DNA from: Lycium barbarum
Lineage: Eukaryota > Streptophyta > Magnoliopsida > Solanales > Solanaceae
Direction: 5' to 3'
Length of the DNA stretch: 64,000 nucleotides
Assembly: GCF_019175385.1 (NCBI RefSeq)
Contig: NC_083348.1
Span: 3,797,001-3,861,000, forward strand
Shown here: in pieces, positions 57,236 through 64,000 of the stretch
Numbering within the stretch: the first letter of the stretch is position 1
Layout of the letters: every line of letters begins with the position of its first letter
Notes under the pieces: generated by a model
The model's database searches: none
Told to the model about the DNA's origin: nothing
What the model saw: the letters and a program-made list of their open reading frames with translations, nothing else
Position numbers and translations under genes: made by a program

Positions 57236-58650
57236 GTGAAGCCATCGACTCTTCAGTCTGTTCCAGTAGGTAATGAATTTCTAGATGTATTCCCTAATGA
57301 GCTTCCAGGTCTTCAACCAGAGCAGGAGATTGACTTTGCCATTGACGTGTTACCAAATACTCAGTCAATATCTATTTATCCTTATAGAATGACGCCTGTT
57401 AAGTTAAGGGAATTGAAGGAGCAGTTGAAGGACTTACTCGAGAAAGGCTTTATCAGGCCCAGAACATCGCCATGGGGAGCACCAGTGTTATTTGTGAGGA
57501 CGAAAGATGGCTCCTTGCGAATGTGTATCGATTATAGACATTTGAATAAAGTGACGATCAAGAATAAGTATCCACTTCTAAGGATTGACGATTTATTTGA
57601 TTAGTTGCACGGTGCTAAATGGTTTTCAAAGATAGATTTGAGATCAAGGTATCACCAAGCGAGGGTTAGAGAGAAAGACATTCCGAAGACAGCTTTCAGA
57701 ACTAGATACGATCACTTTAAGTTTTGTGTACTATCATTTGGGTTGACTAATGCACCGGCGGTATTTATGGATTTGATGAACAGTGTGTTCAGGCCTTTTC
57801 TAGATTTGTTCGTGATTATGTTTATCGATAATATTCTGGTATACTCTCGATTAGAGGTAGAGCATGCGGATTATTTACATGTTGTCCTTAAAGTTCTTTA
57901 AGCTCGAAAGTTGTATGCAAAGTTCTCTAAATATGAGTTCTGGTTAAATTCTGTGACTTTTCTTGGGCATATTATTTCAGCTGACGGTATCCGGGTGGAT
58001 ACTTAGAAGATTGAAGCCGTAAAGACTTGGCCGAGACCCACAACACCCACGGAGGTTCATAGTTTTCTGGGCTTGGTAGGTTATTACAGGAGATTCGTAG
58101 AGGGTTTTTCTTTTATTTCTGCATCACTGACGAAGCTGATTTAGAAATCAGCTAAGTTTCAATGGACCGATGCTTGTGAATGCAACTTTCAAGAGTTAAA
58201 GAATAGATTGACTTTGGCCCCGATTTTGACACTTCCAGAAGGATTGAAAGCCTATGTCATTTATTGTGATGCTTCAGGTTTTGGGTTAGGTTGTGTGTTG
58301 ATATAGCACGGTGAAGTTATTGCTTATGCTTCGAGGTAGTTGAGAAAGCACGAGAAGAACTATCCAACACATGATCTAGAGTTAGCCGCGGTGATTCATG
58401 CATTGAAGATGTGGAGGCACTACTTGTATGACGTTCATGTTGATATCTATGCAGATCATCAGAGCCTTCAGTATATTTTCAAGCACAAGGAGTTGGATAT
58501 GTGGCAGAGCCGATGGTTAGAGTTATTAAAAGATTATGATATTAGCATCTTGTACCATCCCGGGAAGGCGAACGTAGTAGTCGATGCCCTTGCCGAAGAT
58601 CTATGGGTAGCTTATTTGATGTTCAGCCATAGAAAAGGGAGTTAGTTCGT
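57236..58650 (+). pseudogene. E4 reverse transcriptase and RNase H
   Basis: [22 protein letters not shown] opens [21 protein letters not shown] and [14 protein letters not shown] are well kept. The polymerase box reads FIDNILVYS (57821-57832): the second catalytic Asp is Asn. [10 protein letters not shown] is intact. RNase H: YCDASGFGLGCVL, THDLELAAVIHALKMWRHYLYD, YADHQSLQ, then LLKDYDISILYHPGKANVVVDAL. Stops at 57602 (TAG), 57899 (TAA), 58004, 58142, 58304 and 58337 (all TAG) fall at expected Gln codons. It copied element RNA to DNA when intact. Confidence 0.9.
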
Positions 58651-58769
58651 GAGCTTCAGTAGTTAGCTAGCCTAAGAGTTCGACTATTGGACTCGAGCAA
58701 TATAGGGATTACTATTCAGGATTTGGCAGTCTCATTTTTAGTAGTTGAGGTAAAGGAGCGCCAGTACAA

Positions 58770-60180
58770 AAATCCCATATTAGTTCATTATAGAGACACA
58801 ACCCCTCAGAAGAAAAAGTCACCATTTGAGATTTCTGCAGATGGAGTTCTTAGATATTGAGGTAGACTATGTGTTCCTAATGTTGTAGGATTACATCATC
58901 AGATTATGGGAGAGGTTCATTACTCGCGCTACTCTATTCACCCAGGGAAAATGAAGATGTATCATGATATTAAGGAAGTTTATTGGTGGGATGGAATGAA
59001 GAAAGGCATAGCAGAGTTCATAGCCTAGTGTCCTAACTGTCAACAAGTAAAGATTGGGCTTCAGAAGCCCAGCAGATTATTATAGGCTATCGAGATTCCG
59101 ACTTGGAAATAGGAAGTAATTAATATGGATTTCATTATAGGCTTTCCCCGTTCTCAGCTTAGGTTTGATTCCATATGGGTAATTATCGATAAGCTTACAA
59201 AATCAGCTCATTTTCTGCTTGTCAGGACTACTTACTCAGTCGAGGATTATGCGATGCTTTATATCAAAGAGATAGTAAGACCTCATGGTGTTCCGGTATC
59301 CATTATCTCCGATAGGGGTGCACAGTTTGCAACTAATTTCTGGAAATCTTTTCAGAAGGTTTGGGGACTCAAGTGAATCTTAGCACAACTTTTCATCCCC
59401 AGACAGACGGGTAGGCTGAGCGTACTATTCAGAACCTCGAGGATATGTTACAGGCATGTGTGATAGACTTTGGAGGTAGTTGGGATGGTCATTTTCCACT
59501 TATTGAGTTCGTGTATAATAATAACTATCATTCCAGTAACCAGATGGCCCCATATGAGGCTTTATATTGGCGGAAGTGTAAGTCACCTATCGGATGGTTC
59601 GAGGTTGGAGAATCTAAGTTGATAGGGCCAGATATAATCCAGCAGGCAGTTGATAAGGTTAAGCTTATTCAGGAAAAGCTATTGGCAACATAGAGTCGCC
59701 AGAAGTCTTATGCAGATAATCACCGATGAGATCTAGAATTCCAGGTTGATGGCTAAGTATTCTTAAAGGTATCACCTATGAAAGGCATTATGAGATTTGG
59801 TAAGAAGGGTAAGCTCAGTTCTCGGTATATTGGGCCTTATAGGATTGTACGTAGAGTGGGCCAAGTGGCCTATGAATTAGCCCTACCATCAGATTTAGAG
59901 TCAGTTCATCCGGTCTTCCTTGTATCGATTCTTCGTAAGTGTATTGGAGATTTTTCCAGAGTTTTACCTGTTGATGATGTTCAAGTTACCGAGCAATTAT
60001 CGTATGAAGAGGTTTCCATTGCTATACTAGATAGACAGGATCGAAGATTAAAGACCAAGGATATGGCATCGGTAAAGGTACTATAGAGAAACAACAACGT
60101 GGAGGAGATGACTTGGGAAGCTGAGGAGATATGAAGTCTAGATAACCTCATTTGTTTCCGGCTTCAGAATAGATACAGAC
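58770..60180 (+). pseudogene. E4 integrase with chromodomain-like tail
   Basis: Zinc region HYSRYSIHPGKMKMYHDIKEVYWW...CPNCQQVK (58918-59050). Core: NMDFIIGFP (first Asp near 59126), KLTKSAHFLLVRTTY, ISDRGAQF (second Asp near 59311), a one-base frameshift near 59358, then FHPQTDG(stop)AERTIQ with the catalytic Glu. NNNYHSSNQMAPYEALYWRKCKSPIGWFEVGE follows intact. The C-terminal domain is YIGPYRIVRRVGQVAYELALPSDL, then AILDRQDRRLKTKDMASVKVL and EEMTWEAEE, the chromodomain-like tail. All three catalytic residues survive; only stops (mostly TAG, one TGA from CGA, one TAG from TGG) and the frameshift disable it. 60181-60371 is non-coding. Confidence 0.9.
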
Positions 60181-60371
60181 TATAAAAAAATCGTCTTAAG
60201 GTATGTATTATTTATCAGCTACTCTTATTGGTCGTGTGACTCCATTTTTGTTATTGATTATTGTGGCCATATGTGGCATTGTATGGTTTGGGTTGCTGTG
60301 TGGCAGGTTGGTAGTGGTACAATTACAAGGGAAACTCTGCTGAAATTTTTATAGAATTCCTGGAAGTTAAC

Positions 60372-62590
60372 TGTCACGACCCAACCGAATGGCCATGACG
60401 GGTACCCTGAGCTAACTTACCGAGCACCGCTTAACATACTTCTCATATTCATATCTAGGCAGATCACATCGCTAACTCATAAATATCATAATCTATAAAA
60501 GCATGAGTTCAAAAACACATCTGCATAACATCACCAACTATGCCATATGTACAAGCCGACAAGGCTGCCAAAATAATATACAACAATATGAACCGATAAG
60601 GATACTGAATATCTAACTATGTGCATCTGCCTACGAGCTTCTACAAAGAGTACAAAACATCATAAGGATAGTATAGGACCCCGCCATGCACATATGTACC
60701 CAAAAGAATGATACCGGCTAAGCTGTAGCTCCAAGACGAATGAAGCACTCCTATGGAAATGCTAATGAAGTTGCCTATGGGCCCTGTCTACCTGCGGGCA
60801 CGAACGCAGCGTCCATAACAAAAGAACGTCAGTACGAGCAATGTACTGAGTATGTAAGGCATGACTAACAACATAATAAAAGTATGAAAGAAACATAAAA
60901 CGGAAAAAATAACATGTACCTCGGATTGCCTCATTAAGGCGGATATCATGCATGATTAGCTTTAAAAAAAACCCATATTTCATACATATATAATATAACT
61001 GTTAGTGCTGCAGAACGTACAGCCCGATCCATAAATGTTAGTGCTGCGGAACGTGCAGCCCGATCCATATATTATATCATCCTGCGTCCAGGGTATCATC
61101 ATAACCTACCCATTGCAGTGGTGTGCACATCTACGTGCCTGCCCGGCTGACTATAGTGCGACACGATGTAAGAAAATACATACATATATATAAAGCATAC
61201 ATGAGAGCCCAAATAAAACGTGACTACTCTATCGGAGTGTCGGTAAACCTCCGATTTCGATTATGGAGTCATCATCATCGCTACATCTCACCTTGAAAGA
61301 ACAATTATCATAAGATGAGATCAACAACAATGAATAAAAATCATTAATCATGGAACAAGCTCAATAATATCATGAGAACATCAAGAACTATGAGCTTTGG
61401 TAACTCTAGAAATGAAATCATCATCATCATATAGAAATTTTATCAACAATATCATAGGAACCTTGAGAATCATGAGCTTTTAGCATTTCTAGGGAATAGG
61501 ACATTATGGATATCATATGCAAGTTCACAATAAGGGAATCACGCCTTTAGAAAGAAAGGGTTAGCCTTAACATACCTTTGTGTCTCCTTAACTACCTAAC
61601 GTTCTTTCTCCAAGCTCGCAAATCTACATTCAAAAGGAGTCATTCTAGAGTTAGTCTTGAAAATTCTTATAAGCTCAAACTAGAGTAATTAGTGGGCTAG
61701 CGAAATTTGGGCAGCACTCCCCCTATTTTACTGACCTTCGTCGAATTCAAAATAAACTCCTAACAACAATAACAACATCAACAATTCCATATTTAGGAAA
61801 ATATATACACAATTTGCACCTAAAACAATCAAAAACTTCTTTCCAAATTTCATTCACAACCAACAATTATAACACAATATCCCATAACCTTTCCTACCAC
61901 AATTTCCTTCACTTTTATGACTTACTAATTCCCAAATCAACTTAATATAAGGAATAAAGAGGGAACATACCTCAATCTTGAAGAGCCTTAACTCACCCAA
62001 CTTTGTTCCAACCCAAAACCACCATAAACTCAACTAAGAGCAAGGGTTACCATCATCCATGGGTTAGCTTAGGGTTTTAAGGCTTGAATTCCACTTGATT
62101 TGGCTTAGGAAGTGTATGGATGAGTGGAGAGTGTAGAGAGGACTTGAAAAACCTATAGGATTCTGATTTTGGGTGAAAAATAATGACCAAGGTCGTGGCC
62201 CTTTTACTTTATAGAAAAGAGAAAATTTCCACCGCTTGCGGTTTGACGGCCGGGTCGACGGTCTGTCGACATGTCAACAGTTCGTCGACTCGCCACCGTT
62301 GACCTACGGAAACCTTTGATTCTCTCTGAGTTTTTTGACGGGAAGGTCGACGATCCGTCAACTGGTCGACGGTCCGTCGACTTGACCGTCAAATTACTCC
62401 GCTGCAGAACTCAAATTTTTCTAGTTTATTTCGTCTCCCAACTTCCGATACTTGCTGTACACAGCTTAAACTCCCGCACATGTGGAATAACCATGTAGAA
62501 TATTTTATAACCTTGACAACATCCTCACTTACTAACTTCATGTCGTCTCTCTCACGGCAAAACTCAGCGTATCAAATACGAGCTATAACA
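60372..62590 (-). mobile_element. S4: solo LTR in E4's 3' region
   Basis: TGTCACGACCCAACC...TATAACA, minus orientation, 2219 bp, with perfect TTAAC duplications (60367-60371, 62591-62595). Two 36-bp copies of TGTTAGTGCTGCxGAACGT lie at 61000-61071. A hairpin relative (ATCGGAG...CTCCGAT with an inner deletion) is at 61221-61250. The GTCGACGGTCCGTCGAC palindrome cassette is at 62228-62395, with TATAAAG on minus at 62207-62213. It separates E4's pol end from its polypurine tract. Confidence 0.9.
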
Positions 62591-62615
62591 TTAACATTCA
62601 AGGATGAATGTTTCT

Positions 62616-62628
62616 AAGGGGGGAGAAA
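62616..62628 (+). other. E4 polypurine tract
   Basis: AAGGGGGGAGAAA directly before the 3' LTR start TGTTACACC, preceded by the ATTCAAGGATGAATG block. Confidence 0.9.
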
Positions 62629-63357
62629 TGTTACACCTTGTAGTTTTATATATTGAGATTCGTTGTATGTTAGTTGTCTTAGTTTTGGACACCGGGATTT
62701 GCCTTCGAGGTTATATGAGGTTGGATATTCTTAACTCATGCTCATAAGTGTTTAAGTTCATGTTTGGTAAGTTACGGAAGGATTCGAGAATAAGTGAATC
62801 AAAGCGGAAAGGTTCGTCAAAAGTTGTTTTTGGGAAAAATAAGATATGGGTCGTATAATTGAGATATGGTCCATATTTTGAGATATGGACTGTATTTAAG
62901 GATTTTAGAAATTTACAGAGAGCAAAATTTTTAGGGGACAGCATGTTGGCCGTATAATTTTTAGGGGACAGCAAAATTTTTCCTTTTGTTATAAATTAAA
63001 ACCCACAACTTGGGGCTCATTATTTCCCCAAATCATATCCCTAGTGACCCTCTAAGCTCTCTCAACCATTCCTAATCATCCATAAACATTCCAACTCATT
63101 TCAAGAGAAGATCAAACCTTAAAACCCTAAGCTAGTTCATGGAAGGAGATTGTTCTTGCTTCTAGTTGAATTGTGGTGAACAAGCTTTGGAGTAAGTTAT
63201 GTGAGGTGAAATTCTTCAAGTGATAAGGTATGCTTTTCACTCTACTTCTTATGTGAAGTTGATTTGAAGGTTTAGCAAGTCTTAAAGGTGAAAATAGTTA
63301 TGGAGAAAAGTCATAAGGTGTTGTGTTGAAGTTGTTGTTATGGATTGACAATGAAAG
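62629..63357 (+). repeat. E4 3' LTR, first part
   Basis: Opens exactly like 18412. The palindrome cassette is mostly deleted (62938-62968). Similarity to the 5' LTR (about 18412-19195) stops near 63357, at ATGAAAGTCATAAGGCG, where E5-type LTR sequence begins. Confidence 0.85.
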
Positions 63358-64000
63358 TCATAAGGCGTTTTTATGTATGTCTGCGTATCTGGTTTGTGTG
63401 TTTCGGGCCTCGGGTGATTATCGAATTTCGAGATGAAATTGTGAAACTTGGGAAAAGTTTCTGGTGTCCGCTGTAGTGGCATCAGGACCGCTGTATTGGC
63501 ACCGCTATAGTGGTATGGTTGCTGCTGTAGTGGTAAGTCAAGTTCCTAGCCTTTACCGCTGTAGCGGTCTGCTCAGCCGCTGGGGCAGTACAGTTGGAGC
63601 GGTAAGGGCAACCGCTGGACCGGTCGACGAGCAGTTTTTATAAGTTTAAAACCCCAAAATCCTAGTCATTATATCTATTCCAACTTGAGAGCTTTTTGGA
63701 GGCGAATTGGAGGATTTTCAAGTGATTTCTTCCCTAAGGTAACATTCCTACCTTATCATGGTTTCATTAACCTCTTTTAATCATCTAGCATAATCTAGAA
63801 TCCATAGAATCTAATGGGTCTTCAAATGGGTTCTGGAGTTAAGTTCTAAATCATTTTTGGTTCCTAGAATCTTCCTAAATAGTAATATTAATGTTGAATA
63901 TGCTTGAATATGTTGGTAACAAACTAGCTAGATTCATATTTTCCATAAAAAGCTTAAGATTAAAAGAAAGGTTTTTATGGGTTTTCGCCCTAATAAGTTC
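63358..64000 (+). repeat. Fragment of an E5-type LTR
   Basis: From GCGTTTTTATGTATGTCTG onward this follows E5's LTR interior (about 47177 on), starting some 390 bp into that LTR. It has its own cassette of CCGCTGTAGCGGT-like palindromes (63463-63630). It lacks the TGTAACGACC start, so it is a truncated insertion or a recombination product; the other end is outside the window. Confidence 0.7.

Larger units (their letters stand above)
18412..64000 (+). mobile_element. E4: Del/Tekay chromovirus, heavily interrupted, extends past window
   Basis: Plus-strand element. The 5' LTR starts TGTTACACCTTGTAG at 18412 and is read in three pieces (18412-20262, 49694-49882, 55121-55217) separated by E5 and S2. 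The primer site (55222-55233), gag, pol and purine tract (62616-62628) follow, then the 3' LTR from 62629 with the same opening sequence. By eye the first 190 bases of the two LTRs differ at about 17 positions (about 9%). It inserted into E3; the target duplication (left flank AATAT) cannot be checked. Confidence 0.85.

Overview
The window is plant heterochromatin and looks like Solanaceae. I base that on remembered features: long chromovirus LTRs bounded by TGTTACACC/TGTAACGACC and GGGTCGTGACA, the initiator-Met-tRNA primer site TGGTATCAGAGC, and Tat-type gag-pol peptides. I could not search a database, so the family assignment is inference. I found no host protein gene, tRNA, rRNA or CRISPR array. 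Nearly every base belongs to LTR retrotransposons, most of them decayed, inserted into one another.

Layout. E1 (1-8861, minus) is a decayed chromovirus-type element cut by the window edge; it carries solo LTR S1 (606-3082). E2 (8862-17222, minus) is a decayed Tat-lineage gag-pol with both LTRs missing, an antisense coiled-coil ORF behind pol and a probable intron in gag. E3 (17223-18411, minus) is the 3' end of another chromovirus. From 18412 on lies one nest. E4 (18412 to beyond 64000, plus) has its 5' LTR split by E5 (20263-49688, plus, TSD CCGTC). E5's 5' LTR is split by E6 (21392-40401, minus, TSD TTTAG/GTTAG). E6's internal region is split by E7 (27075-37080, minus, TSD CCCAC). E4's 5' LTR also holds solo LTR S2 (49883-55115, TSD ATTAT), which contains solo LTR S3 (50559-53347). 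The end of E4's internal region holds solo LTR S4 (60372-62590, TSD TTAAC). A fragment of an E5-type LTR closes the window.

Function. E4 and E5 keep recognisable gag, protease, reverse transcriptase, RNase H and integrase with a C-terminal chromodomain-like tail, but all are broken by stops, frameshifts, catalytic changes or deletions. E6 and E1 lack a recognisable gag in the usual place. Instead they carry, just after the primer site, a small acidic ORF with repeated DPSE motifs; E6's copy ends in a membrane-spanning stretch. E7 is the youngest insertion (LTRs about 1% different by eye). It is a non-coding derivative with a Tat/Ogre-type primer site and a higher-order tandem array in its 3' untranslated region. 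LTR divergence falls with nesting depth (E4 and E5 about 9-10%, E6 about 4%, E7 about 1%, all from hand-compared samples).

Most notable signals: the DPSE/membrane ORF; the intron that brings a gag N-terminal exon into frame in E2; the antisense spliced ORF of E2; the higher-order array in E7; and a recurring LTR design in which subfamilies carry different palindrome-rich cassettes upstream of the TATA box while sharing two conserved inverted repeats downstream.
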